Shown: piece after piece, positions 49,126 to 61,397 of the stretch
Numbering within the stretch: position 1 is the stretch's first letter
How the letters are laid out: each line of letters starts with the position of its first letter
Source of the DNA: Litomosoides sigmodontis
Lineage: Eukaryota; Nematoda; Chromadorea; Rhabditida; Onchocercidae
DNA: 64,000 nucleotides
Reading direction: 5' to 3'
NCBI GenBank assembly: GCA_963070105.1
Contig: OY718805.1
Span: forward strand, 4,274,001-4,338,000
Notes under the pieces: generated by a model
The model's input: only the letters and a program-made list of their open reading frames with translations
Told to the model about the DNA's origin: nothing
Database searches by the model: none
Program-made: the position numbers and the translations under genes

Positions 49126-50080
49126 CGCTTTTTTGCCTTTGTGCGTAAAATTCCTTTGGACCATAGTCAACCGAAATTTCGGAATTTCGATTTCGATTGC
49201 ACAGATCACCACTACACAAGCAGTAATGGCCGTCTAATTGAAAGTAACCACCTCGACCGCGCAATACGATAGGCCGATCAAAGCATCGTACTTCACCATC
49301 GAATAGTCCAACTGAGCAGCCTTGTGCCATTGATGCAAAGGCAAAGATTTTCAAAGCATTCAATCAAACACAAATTTATAAACTAATTTTCAAACATTTG
49401 CTGATAAGTCGCTGAACTTTGCTAGCTATCAGCAACATTAATTAAAATTTTATATCAATAAATAATGTTGCCATTTTCAAGTTAAAGATGAAATTATCAG
49501 AAACGCGTAATCATAGATCGGCAGCTATTCATCTTTCAGATGCGAAGTAATCTGTGACCCACGCTTACGCATTGTTCCGCTCTCATGGAGGAATTGCGTA
49601 ATGCATTACTAGCAGCTAACACTTCAAGAATAAATCATTTAAATAATTTTAATAAGAATGAATGATAATACCAAAGAGCTGCCTTGTTCCATCCACTTTG
49701 CTAGTTCCACTAATTTCAAAAATATAGCATAAGCCATTGCAGGTCCGATTTTGCGGGCTCTCACACGGATGAGCATCGATCAGTGTGCCAGTATGAAAAT
49801 TCATTACTCGGTAATTTACGAATTTATTCCAATGCTGCAAATGTATTTCAGTACTGAAAAGCATTTTTAGAAACTGTATAGCATGTGAAACAAATGTTTA
49901 GCTTCAGATGGGAAATTTTTAAATTTGCCTACTATTTTCAGAAGTAAATTTTAAAAATTATTAAAATTTTACAGTAACAGCATGCTTTGTAGCACATGAC
50001 ATGCAAGTAATAGGAGCAGAAGTAAGTATTGAAAAAGATAGTAATAGCCAAATAGAAATAAACAACACTGTTGCACTCAT
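49126..50080 (-). CDS. Secreted Ly6/uPAR-type cysteine-rich protein
   Basis: Three exons in phase: 50080-49973, 49834-49672 and 49320-49126. Exon 1 encodes a classic signal peptide (ATVLFISIWLLLSFSILTSA), then ITCMSC, the CxxC start of a Ly6 three-finger fold. The rest of the cysteine pattern follows: HPCESPQNRTCNGLCYIFE, QLFG, GCSVGLFDGEVRCF, then HYCLCSGDLCN, whose final CN is the family signature. A hydrophilic segment ends at G|GTAAGT. A hydrophobic GPI/TM end is not seen, so at least one more exon exists; the 42855 exon is a phase-compatible candidate. An AG just upstream of exon 1 (TTTCAG, 14 bases before the ATG) could be a trans-splice or 5'-UTR acceptor. Confidence 0.75.
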
Positions 50081-52771
50081 TCCTGCTAAACCAAGTTCTG
50101 AAATAGAATACTGCCTTTTCCGTAACGCTCATTTTTTTTTTAAATAATGCACGTAACCGCTCTACATATACAATTTAACGTAACCCTTTAAATATGAACG
50201 CGAAACACAGAATGCGTTTTATTGCCTCTTTAAATATGGTTTCGTTTAAATTAGCAAATGCAGTACAGCTAAAGAAGCATAATTTTATTTTAAAGAAACT
50301 ATTTAAAATTAAGCAGTTACATAAAATTTGTAAAACTTTTCAATATTTTAAAAAAGGATGTGAAATTTGCTAATTGGACCAACAAATTACTTCACGAAAC
50401 ATTTGAAATGAAAGGGCAAATCCGCCATCACTTTGACATTCGTTATCGGAAAGTTTCAAGAAATTTTCCTTCGTCACTGCTCAGTTAATTCCAATGATTA
50501 TTGTTTGCAATCCATTTAGTTCAAGAAATATAAGTTAAACATAGGGATTTCTGAAGAGTACTGAATGGGAGAATTTTGATTGAATTTAGTGATAGTTCAA
50601 ACTAGCAGAAGATATGATAATAATCTCTAGACTGTGGTCCGTGCAAAATCAAATATCCCTTCCTCGCATTTCAATTATTAATACATGTATCACAGAGCTA
50701 AATCTTCTTCCATTTCTCATTTGAAAGTTTTTTTCTAACTTTCTCTTATCACATTCAGACATTTATCATCCTCAGACTGACTTGCGACTTGTCGAATCAT
50801 TCCATTTAAATCACTAACTGCCCTATTTGTCCAAAATTTAATCGATAAACAGCGAGATAATCGATAAACAGTGAACAGTGCTTATGAACTGTTCAAAAAT
50901 TTCTCGGAAATTGTTTGAGGAAAATTGATGGAAATTTATGAAAATGAGCAATTTTTTAGGAAACGTTTGCATACATACAATAAAAACAAGTGGTTTCTCT
51001 AAAAAATAAATCAATGTGCAGTGCAGCTAGCTAATAACGATTAGCCGTGAGGAGAAAGAAAGAGTTGGAAAAACGAAGAAGATACTTTGAAAGGTCCATT
51101 TGATCATTTAATTTGGAAATTCTCCAAAAACTATCACAAAAGTTTCGAAGAAAATTAAAAGAATCGTATCGATTTTTTTCAACTAAAACAACAACAACAA
51201 CAACAACAGAAGAGGTGAAAAAAAAGACATGAAAACGATGCGGTTAACGTATTCAGCGAAATGTTCCACGATAAGCGGAGACCGTCCGTCATCCAAAAGA
51301 TCCACGGCGCTGATTGCAACTGTAAGCCGACGAGAAGTGCCAGTTAGATATCTGCGCATCTCTCATCTTTTCCATGTACGTTTCGCGAAGCTCCCACCGC
51401 TTCTCTTGCTTCATTGATTTAATTAATGCTACTAAATTACATACAACAACGTAAGCTTCCTTTCACGTTTCTTTCCATCTTCTACTTCGTATGATATGAA
51501 AGATCACGCAGAAAGGTAAGGAGCATTAAATGCGTTCTTTCCTTCCACCAACCCGACTAAACGAATCATAGCTTTGCAGTGAGAGAGAGCAGGAAAACGA
51601 GCAGTAGCTCATCTCATTAGCTACGTGTGGTTATACGTGAGTTACGTGTGCTGGTGGAAACCCGAAAAGCATGAATCTCCCATAGTTACTTGTATTATTA
51701 CACTGCACTGCTCTGCGCACCATCGCTGGCTGAATGATAGCAAATATTAAAAGAGCGGAGAGGTCTGTCCTCTGAAACGATGAAAATCTCTGAACAATGA
51801 ATCATTCCTGGCAGATTCATCCAACCGTTTCGGGGGCGCTTCATCACTGCCCCCTAATATTTAATAAATGTAATTTTGAGTGAAATTGAAGAAGGAAGCT
51901 AGTCCTGGCAAGTTGTTGCCAGTCCTACACCAAAAAGGCACGCGCGCATCAACTGAACACAAAGCCAAAGTTTGTTTTTCATTTGACGTTGAGGAAGATT
52001 TCACGGAGTAAATATCCAGGGGTATTTCATGGTGTTAAAATTGCCGCGTGAATAGCTAACTTTAATCTTGCAGTCATTTATATCACTCAAATGGTACCGA
52101 TGACATTGCAACCATTTTGTTTTTAATTTTTGCAATTAGCAAGTAATTAAGTTAAGTAAATGCTGAAGGATAGAAAGAATGCTTCATTTTGTTAGCTAAA
52201 AAACTAAGCAATTCCTGTTGTGCAATAGGATAATTTTTTGTGCATCGTCAAGGAAGAGGAATTCAAGGATGAGACGTAGAATTGTTTCACAGAGGGACAC
52301 ATCTTGCCATAAGTGCGTTTGGAGCCCTTGGGGAATCCCTGGCTGGAAACTGGGTGTGAGGGATGGGGGGGGGGGGGGGGGTTGTGAGGAAGTGAATGGT
52401 CGCAGTGGTTAGTCATGATGAAAAAGCGTAGAGTCGAAACGGATTTAAGAAATAAAGCAGTTTCTGGTTATGATGTAAGCTTACAGGTAGGATAATAGTA
52501 TTACGATAAAGTAATGAAAAGGGTTCGTGAGGTTTCGGGATTATCACGGGGGGAGAGCTGACAGATTGCTTTCGGGAGTACTGGACATTAACAGGGGCTT
52601 TATGCTTCGTTAGTGGAGCTATCACCGTTCTTACTGCTGTTAAGTAAGAAGGTTACGAGTTCGGTAATGCATTAATGTATTGGATCGGTCACTTATTATT
52701 TATAACTCAGTCAGGTACCACTCGTATCTCACTTCATATTTTCAGTGTGTGCAATGTATCACAATTGAATG
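50081..52771. other. Gap with no supported gene
   Basis: Contains a (CAA)n tract at about 51187-51207 and a run of 17 G at about 52365-52381. No exon with convincing splice sites was found. Confidence 0.5.
52365..52381 (+). repeat. Homopolymer of 17 G
   Basis: Uninterrupted G tract in an otherwise AT-rich region, about 390 bases upstream of the NDUFB2 start. Capable of forming a G-quadruplex, and a likely site of length error. Confidence 0.85.
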
Positions 52772-54251
52772 ATGTTGGCACGTGCTATCCAGTGTTCCAG
52801 AGTTTTGCGACCAATAGGAAAGCTTGCACCTTTGCGTCATGCACCTTCAATATTGCTGCCATCGAATGGTGCCGTAAGAACAAAATGGTTGTCAGGAAAG
52901 GTTAGTACTTTCCTCGTACTCTGTTGATTCAGATTATTGTGCGAGTGTGTGCAAAAAGTTCGAAGAATGGTTGCTGCTTTTAGGATGCAGTGGGCCCAGA
53001 AGTAGCAGTTGGTGTGCGAAGTGGAGCAGACGATGATCCGATCACAAATACCAGTGATAAACCATATCTTGGTGAACCAGATGATCCACCAATACAGATG
53101 TACGTAATTGTCCAGAATGTAGTAAAAAAGAAAACTACAGGGCTCTTTTTTGATATCTTAATTTGGTTGTAAATTGTCAGGATCACCACAGTTGGCAGAG
53201 CTCTCATTTTCATGAAAAATAGTTGTGGCTGTTGTAACTACTGTTTATTGACTTCATTATAGGTTTTATTATCGGGAAGCACCACCTCAAGGTACCATGC
53301 GACTGGAAAAGATTATGCTCACTTTAACAAGCGGATTAATATGGGGCTGGTTTGTATACCATTTGTATTACAACTACGGCGAGCTAATTGTTAGTCTTGT
53401 TTTTTTTTCACAGTTTCATATTGTGCTGAACTCCCTTTTGGCCAATCTGAATTATTTTTTCTTAAGAATTATTGTTTAGAAGCATACATAATGAAAAATA
53501 CCCCAAATAAATTTCGTTTCTTAGTTACCTTTCGGTGGAGTAAAAAAATTGTAGCAGGTCTTTTATATATGAAATTTGCTGTGGCGGCCAGGAATAGTGT
53601 GAAAATTTGAATATTCAGGATCTTTGTTTTTAGCCTGTCAAAAACAATTTTTAAATTCTATATTCTTAACTTTCATTATGTTAAGCCTTATTTTAAAAAA
53701 TTTGGACATACCATGTTGTAGGGCGAGTACTATATTCCTTCTCCAGAAGAATTTTCGGATGAAGAACTCGGAATCCCACCAGACGATGCGCCGGACCCGG
53801 AGTATTGGGGTGATCACCCACTGTCCAGAGGCATGTAATCGATATTGTGTTGTAAAAAGTACTTTTGTGCAAATTTTGTCCCTAATTCAAGGTCCTCTTT
53901 TTTTAATATAGGGTTTTGCTGTTATTACCATGTGTAGTCCTATTCAACAAAATTTATCTTATCAGTTTCACGTTATGTTCTCAGACATGGTTAAGGATTG
54001 TATTACCTGATGTTCATTGGCTCTTTCCGTCTCTAAAACTGAATGCGATATTTTTCCTTTATTACATTGAACTGGTATAGATTTATTGTTTTTCATGGCA
54101 AAGATTGGTTTTATGTAAGTATATTATTGGTTCCATAAAATCTTTTCAAATTATCAAATAATCTTGGATGGTCTGGCTTTTCTTGTGAAGCAGCTTTGGA
54201 ATTGATGCTTGGGATCCGGAAGCACTTAAGAAGCGAGTTGACTTGAAATAG
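52772..54251 (+). CDS. NDUFB2: NADH:ubiquinone oxidoreductase subunit B2 (complex I)
   Basis: Small accessory subunit of the membrane arm of mitochondrial complex I. Exons 52772-52900, 52984-53099, 53263-53389, 53722-53834, 54194-54251; about 180 residues, longer than the human precursor (105). The first exon encodes an Arg-rich presequence lacking acidic residues (MLARAIQCSRVLRPIGKLAP). Exon 3 holds the single membrane helix (LTSGLIWGWFVYHLYYNYGE). Exon 4 carries the diagnostic SDEELGIPPDD (human TDEELGIPPDD). The last exon adds IDAWDPEALKKRVDLK. If the AT|GTAATC donor at 53834 is not used, the protein stops at 53838 instead. A TTTTCAG lies 27 bases before the ATG and may be a trans-splice site. 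Confidence 0.85.
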
Positions 54252-54980
54252 CTCAGATCATTGTCACATCGCTTTTTTGTCTTGGAATTTGGCAAAACGA
54301 GTCACTTTTTCAATGCTAGCATAAAAGAAATTACTTCGTTCAACTTTTTGTCTTAGACTAATTACACGTAGTACAGGACTGATCATCGAACACTTGTCGT
54401 GAAAAAGGAAATCGTTCGGAGCAGTTTGCTTGGTCGTTGATAGTTGATAGTGTAGTGGAAGCTTAGTATGAATACTTATTTTATTCGTTGCAATATAATA
54501 GCAATGAGAAAAACCAACCGCACTCAAATCTGCCTTTAAACGACAGCCTCCATCAAGGGAGAGCATCCTCTTTGTTGCACGGTCTATTGTTGATAGAGAG
54601 GGGGGCTTGGTGAGTGAGTGATTGGTGGATACACGGATAGGTGAAATGTGAGAAACAGTTCGGGTGTTAACACAATATATGATGGATTAACTGGCATTTG
54701 GGTGTGGGAAGAATACGATGTGATGGATGAATGGATTACATTTAAATGAATACTTAGATAATATTGCATACAGTATTTACAATAAACGTATTTCCCGTTA
54801 CACTTCGGGTTTCTCGACAACGCTGTTGACTATTTCCTATTGAGGAATATCCTCTTTCACGCCAACCTGCTGATGTCGCTAGTTCCCTAATCGCTTTTTG
54901 AATTGTACAATGGATGGTTTGTGAGAGGAATGCACAACTCATCAGCCCTACTCTGCTTATTCCTGAAATTCATAAATAAT
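54252..54980. other. Gap between NDUFB2 and the small membrane ORF
   Basis: No exon seen. An AATAAA on the plus strand near 54781 is a distant candidate poly(A) signal for NDUFB2. Confidence 0.45.
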
Positions 54981-55127
54981 ATGGAAAAATTGCTGATAAT
55001 ACTCGGCAAACCGGACGTTACCAGAAACAAGTTGTTACGTCAGGCTTCGGTTAATAGAAATTTGACTTTTCTATTAGCCGTATTAGTTCTGTCTGGAATT
55101 GCAGGACTAATTTCAAGGAGACCATGA
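54981..55127 (+). CDS. Putative 48-residue single-pass membrane protein
   Basis: An intronless frame starting MEKLLIILGKPDVTRNKLLR has one clear hydrophobic segment near its end (LTFLLAVLVLSGIAGLI) followed by SRRP and a stop. This layout suits a tail-anchored or small mitochondrial/ER membrane protein. The frame is open further upstream (to 54903), so the start is a guess. It lies in the convergent gap between NDUFB2 and COG4. No homolog is recognised and it may be a chance frame. Confidence 0.35.
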   Translation: MEKLLIILGKPDVTRNKLLRQASVNRNLTFLLAVLVLSGIAGLISRRP

Positions 55128-55250
55128 GCAAGACTATTTTGCTGCTTTTTAAACCTTAATTCATGCAATATCTATGCAGCATGTGTTTGTGAATGCAGAA
55201 AATAACAGAAACTAAAAAATTGAATGATATAAAATGATATAAAATAAATT

Positions 55251-55256
55251 TTTATT
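55251..55256 (-). terminator. Poly(A) signal for COG4
   Basis: AATAAA on the minus strand about 100 bases after the COG4 stop. Confidence 0.55.
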
Positions 55257-55353
55257 AATACATTTATCACAGTAAATAACAAATAAGAAAAGTATAATAA
55301 CGACATACGGATATGTGAGCCGAAAATCAAAGTTATCTAAATAAAGTGGAATA

Positions 55354-58300
55354 TCAAAACGACGCATTTTTGATAGCGTCGGAAGGCAAATCTACTCGCA
55401 ACACGAGCACTTTCATCGCTTCATCGCCTGTTATCATAAGGTTATGATGCTGTAGTTGATGGAAGCACTCTTCTGCTTCCCCAACACTATCTACATTTAT
55501 TATTGACACTATCTAAAATTGTGAAAGATTAACACACGTTAACGTTCATCTGTATTACTTTATTATTCCAGCCGGAATCATCAACAAATCATATAAATCA
55601 TATTTTTATTTTTTTCCATCTATCTACTGTTGGCAGAAAAAGATCATATCCCTCATTGTCTGATTCAGACATGAAGTATTTCTTAGAATGCTATATTAAT
55701 AAGTGCTCCCAAAACATACAATGCGAAGTTATACTGACGTATAATGAGCATACCTGAGATAACCTCGCACATTTCTCGCGTACGACCCAACCAGCAACGT
55801 TGGTCAGGTATGAGCTCAAAGAACGAAAATCTTTATCAAGTTGTAAGCCACCAAGTCGATTATAAACGCTTTTCATTATCACACGCTCGAACTGTTCAGA
55901 AACTTCAGCGCAAACTGCTACCAGCAATTCCTTCAATTACCTCCTCATGATTTAAATTTCAGGAAAACATTTCAACAAGTTCCAAGTTCTCACAACGGCC
56001 GAGGATAGTATAACTCCACTATGCGACAATTACTGGAACATTACCTGGTAATTGATGGGGATAAGTAATGGCTCAAAAGCTGCTAACTGGCGATCAAGTG
56101 TAGCGATGAAATTATCCATAAACGGGTCTTCCGCTTCAAAATCAGCGAATTCACTTTCAGAAGGCGTATGAGTAGTACTCAGGTACAGTTCCATGCTAAA
56201 GCAACTCAGCTTGTTTTTATCCACTCTTTTTAAACCAAGATGCAAGGCGAAAAAATGTCAGTTTTTTACTATGAATTAAAATTAAGCTACTCAACTCTAG
56301 AAACTCTAAAAGCTCAGCTCGGATATCCATTTACCCAGCGCAAAAAATATAAAATGAAAGGAATACACGGGTTTCAATTTAGGTCGAAATGCAGCTGCGC
56401 ATAATTTATCAATACCAACATTTGCAGAACCGTCGAATTTCCGTACTAAGTCGTCTAGCTGGCTAATTGCATTTTCCAACTTGCCTTTCTCAAGTTCATT
56501 CACCTAAAAAAATGGTTGAGAAAAAATCAAAGCATCATTCATCACCCAGCATTTGCTAGATTTTTTTCATAAAGCTCAAGATCTCCCATGAAACTAACAC
56601 ACCAGAGTTTATCCCTTATTCCTTTCTTTTTTTTTGAAAAAAATATGAGAGTCTAAATTGCAAAAAATGCAAAAACTCGATACCTCCGTTAGGTGTTTTT
56701 CAAAATCTTCCAACAATCCTTTTTTCAATGTTTTCGTACATACAGCAGATGCGCGAACGTTGTTTAACGCAGTCAAGAAAATCTAGAAGACTAAAACGCA
56801 TTAAAACGGCAATTTTTGACAAAATGTACATTTAAGATTCTGAACTACTTTCGCATGTCCACGAACACAACACTAGATAGGCCCGAATTTGGATAGTTTC
56901 TTAGCAACCTACGTAGTAACAATTTTCAATTACAAAACGAAGTTACAAATATAGTGCGGAGGTGTTTTTGCAAAGTTAATAGTTTACTACATGCAAAATA
57001 TCTTGAATATGTACTAAACCCCACGAAATCTCACTTCTTTCAGTTTCTCAGATCCAGCATCTGTAGCCATTTTTCCATGTTGTATAACATTGTATGCTGT
57101 TTGTGCCGTTTGATATGCTTCGGCGGTCCAACCTGCTCCAGGATAACCACTCTAAGAATCATATCCGACTACGATAATTTTTGAGAAGTCATCGTATGGC
57201 TTTAAAAATTTGAAAATTCAAAAACACTTACTTTGATACCTTGAAATATATATTTCAGAAAATCCGCCTCTAATGCAGTTACACCATTATTTAAAACAGC
57301 ACATGTGCAATCCACTGATGATGAACTAAGAGAACGCCTTACACATTTACGAATAATGAAAAACACATCATCGAGCATAGAGCTGAAATTGCTTTTTTAA
57401 GTTCCAAAACTTTCTTTATTGCTATTATTTGGAATCACCAACAACAGATTCTAAGTAAATAATGAAAAGTTTTCTTGAAACCAATATATATATATATATA
57501 TATATATATTACGAAGATACATTGTGCCACATTTAAAGATCATAGACCATAACATTTGCAAATTAATGTATCGGTTTTGCATTAATTTGTAAATCATTGG
57601 TTTTTTAACTTTGAAAGTTAAAAAAAGATGTAAACTTTGATAAACAATTACTACAATACCTTGTTAAACTGTCAACCTCTTTAAAATCTATAATCATCGC
57701 CTTCGCAACCGACTCAGTCATGTAAAATTGTTCCATGAGAACATACTGTCCCAACAGCTCCTAGGATTCGAAAGATTATAAAACTGTTCAAATAATATGG
57801 AACAATTATTACTATAAATTTCGCAAAAGTACAGCAACGGTTTGCACAAAAGAAACGCAATCCGATCAAATGACTCATGAATACCTGCATTCTTGTTCCA
57901 AGAACCGAACGCAGAACCAAGTCATCTAATTTGTTACTTCTTTCACGTTTCTGTTTTGCTTTAGCTTCTTCTAAAAGTCGTTTATTTTCATCATCCATGC
58001 AATCCTCACCCAATTCTTTCTGCTAAAAAAATTCCGTTTAAATCCTCCGGAAAAAAAACTTCAAAGAAATAAATTCTATTTCCTTGCATCGCATGTGCTG
58101 GTACCTATTATTCCTATGCAAATTTACATTCCTCAAATGAAATCGGTGACCTTGAGTTTTATCTAATTTACCTGCTCATCAATTTTCATGTTCGCTAAAT
58201 TCAATCGCCTCCTAAGGTACCGCCAATAAATGTGAGTCCTGGTATGCATCAGCGTTACTTCAGACAGCAGTACATCCAATTCTAAGGTATCGATTTTATC

Positions 58301-59226
58301 TAAAGAAATAAAAAAAGAATAAAACAAAGCAACAACTAGTGCTTGGAAAATCGACTCGATTTGCCCTTTGTTTTCATGATTTGTTCATACAAAACTAAAT
58401 CATAACATTGGCGATTACTAACCGATATTCGCCTGATGCAAATATTAGAGTGGCGTGTTACCAAATTAAAAAAGTTATCATGAAAATGTTATAGAATGTC
58501 ACTCTGATATTTGAACTGTAAATGAAAGCATGAAAGTAAAACTTTTGATGTCTTAATAGACAAAAGTATTATGTACTAACCCAATACATATTTGTCCTCG
58601 TTTCTTCTTATCTTATCAATCATCTTTGCTTTGTTATCAAACTGCCTGTTCTTGATGAATGCATCGATGATCCGTTCAGCTTCTTTGTCGCATTCCCTCT
58701 AAAAAATCAGCTTTTTAAACTTATCCTCGCCATTCTGTAAGTTTTTTGATTAACTTTTTTATATAAGACTCAAAAGGATAAAAAACACTAATTAACCTGT
58801 AGTATTTCAATCAGTGATAATAACTTATCCGGACCATATGACGAAACAATCAGTGGTTCATACACTTGTATCTCACGAGCTATTCCTGAAACTCAACCAA
58901 CTATTATAAGCTGCTTTATCATGACCCTAAACAAACTCAACTTTAAATTCACCTTCAAAAAGCATTGTCAATGCATCCGCATAAAGCACACTTATTCTCT
59001 TATCATCAGTACCACCAGCCAGCATTACCTTCAAAAAGGTTATGGATTAAGAAAGTGAAGCCAAAAAATTAGAAACTATATAAACTGAATGACACTGTTT
59101 TTTGAATACGTGTTCAACACTAAAGATATTTTAAGTTTATTTTTACTCAGCGTACTTCCAAAGAGCATATCAAACTGTACATGAATAATAATCCTTTAAT
59201 CCTAAATTATTCATCAAATTAGAACT

Positions 59227-59306
<80 letters not shown>

Positions 59307-61032
59307 TGAATGCTGACAAAAAAAATATATGAATGCTAATAAACTTCGAGCATAGAGAACCGTCAATCATGAATATTACAAGTCACACAATAAAAATGCA
59401 GAGGACCTGATGTATTGAAAATTATAAGCTCACTTTATAATTTCGCTCTGCAAATTGGTGGATTTCGGCACAAAGATAGTCGCCAATCCGTTTGATACCC
59501 TTTGCGTGTTCATTGAGAAGCGGGAATAATTTAAAAAATCTTTGAATCGAAGCAAGATCGCCATCTATGACAGCCTAAAACGAGCAGAAAAGTGAGAATT
59601 AACAAAAAAAAAGAAAAATTATAGAAACTGTAAAACAAAAAACAAAACGTTATAAGATCAACGCATACACGTGTCAGCAAATATAGACAAAAGTACAATA
59701 ATGGAAGCAATGAAAGAATCACGTGATCAAAGCGTTTTTCGATTATTGTTTTCATTTCATTCGATGCTTCGTGCAAGATATCGTAACTCTTCCCCATTGA
59801 CTGGGCCATATCTGGTTAAAAAGAAATTAATTTCAACAATTGAAAAGTGACTGATTATGACAGTTATTTAATTTGTGTGATTGTTCACCTTTTGCTTCAC
59901 CACGATCACCCACTTGAAATATTGTTGTATCCAGAGTCAAAAATTTATGAATGTGTCTGGCAGCCAATTCATAATCTTCTTGTTCTATCGCAGAACGCAC
60001 ACCGTCAGCACAGGTACGCAAATCCATTAAATCACTGACCCGTTGTAAGCATTCAACTACCCGGCCTTTCGCTATATCTAGTGCTAAAACCTGAAGGTGA
60101 AAATTATTAAATGAATGCAAATCCTTCCTTCATCAACCAAATCGAGAAATACACTAAAAATTATTTAAGAACATCAAAACAAAACCGTCAAAATTAAGCG
60201 AACTGTCACTTCATCCTCATTAACCCAAGTTCTTTAATTTCTTAAAAGGTAATCGTGATTAAAATACCTTGCTTGAAATACTGTCTGCTAAACCAGAAAT
60301 CATTTTTAGTTTACCAGCAAGCTGCTTGGTATCGGATTCAACCAATGTCATTTGATTCTTGAGCCGTGTGACAGCCAAACTAAATGGCAGAGGAACATCT
60401 ACATTCGCCATGTGTTCTGCTAGAATCAAAACGGCATTGCATAAAAATTCGCTTCGTGTGGGCAAAAAATAAGAAAAAGAAATACATACATCCACTAACA
60501 GAAGTTTTGTGTACCATTTCATCTAAGCTTCTAATCAATGCTTCTTCTTCTTCCACTCTTGCTACCATTTGTTCCCTGCAAAAAAAATGTGGTACGCAGA
60601 GCGCTAGACCTTGGTGGAAGAAAAATAAAAAATATAGTAAATGATTTATACCTCAAGGTAGACAGTATATCGTCAAAGTTAAACTGAAGATCTTCTGATC
60701 GCCTAGGTTTCGACCTCAGTGAACTGCACGGAACATCATCTAAACAAGCTTTTTGTTTTTAAATGTAAATCAGCGTTACTGTCCACGTAATATTTCTCAT
60801 AAATCCTAATTTATTAACTTTAAATACTTTTGCTACACTATTTTTTATATCTTTCAAATGATAGCCTTAAAACGATAACAAAAAGAATTTAGGATCAACT
60901 GAATTTCAATTGAAAAGTCGTGCAGAAACTAAAATTAAAATACTTGCCGCTAAATGTTCTCATATCACACCATTTGTTACATGCCTTAGTAGAATTCACA
61001 GAAATAGCACCGTGACCATTCACTGACTGCAT
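55354..61032 (-). CDS. COG4: Conserved oligomeric Golgi complex subunit 4
   Basis: Lobe-A subunit of the COG tether that captures intra-Golgi retrograde vesicles. Twenty phase-consistent exons, about 837 residues (human about 785): 61032-60948, 60739-60652, 60575-60490, 60419-60268, 60090-59889, 59811-59723, 59574-59434, 59028-58953, 58885-58797, 58698-58581, 58299-58172, 58022-57885, 57760-57660, 57382-57232, 57151-57035, 56782-56684, 56503-56367, 56225-56045, 55930-55754, 55512-55354. Landmarks: the N-terminal coil ([17 protein letters not shown]), [75 protein letters not shown], then [15 protein letters not shown] and [20 protein letters not shown], matching the conserved C-terminal domain. 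Intron 1 has the donor GCAAGT (GC-AG type). Introns contain (TA)n runs. Confidence 0.95.
57487..57510. repeat. (TA)n microsatellite
   Basis: About twelve TA units in a COG4 intron. Confidence 0.9.
59229..59302. repeat. Long (TA)n microsatellite
   Basis: About 36 uninterrupted TA units in a COG4 intron. The poly-Tyr/Ile frame across it is not a gene. Confidence 0.95.
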
Positions 61033-61243
61033 ACTTTGCAATTTTTTTTATTGTGAAAAGAATCTAAACAGACACGGGGATCACGTACCTAAACCTTATA
61101 GTTCACAAAAACAATTAGTTACAATTAGTATATGAAGAACCACATCATTCTTTCAAAGGGCTTTAAGTTTGCTAGAAAAACAAATATGAAAATGACAGCC
61201 CTCATCAATTTGGTGAAGAATTATCAAAATATCATTATAATGC

Positions 61244-61397
61244 TTACAAAAACATCAAGGAAATGATGAAAATATTCCACAAAGCAATGAATATTCGCAA
61301 ACTACGCAATGATCGAAGGAGATCTCGCACACGATCCGCGACTGAACGATCTTCGCCTTCAATAATTACAAAAGAATCGAAATGATTCGCTTTAGAT
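61244..61397 (-). CDS. Orphan 3' exon with hydrophobic C-terminus
   Basis: After a consensus acceptor (CATTTATTTCAG) the minus strand encodes SKANHFDSFVIIEGEDRSV, then ADRVRDLLRSLRSL and a hydrophobic end IFIALWNIFIISLMFL before TAA. This suggests a C-terminal membrane anchor. It lies only 212 bases upstream of the COG4 start on the same strand. Its other exons must lie at 61.4-63.2 kb or further and were not resolved. No family is recognised. Confidence 0.5.

Noticed and set aside
59170..59370. Frame with alternating Ile-Tyr
   Set aside because: Translation of the TA microsatellite.
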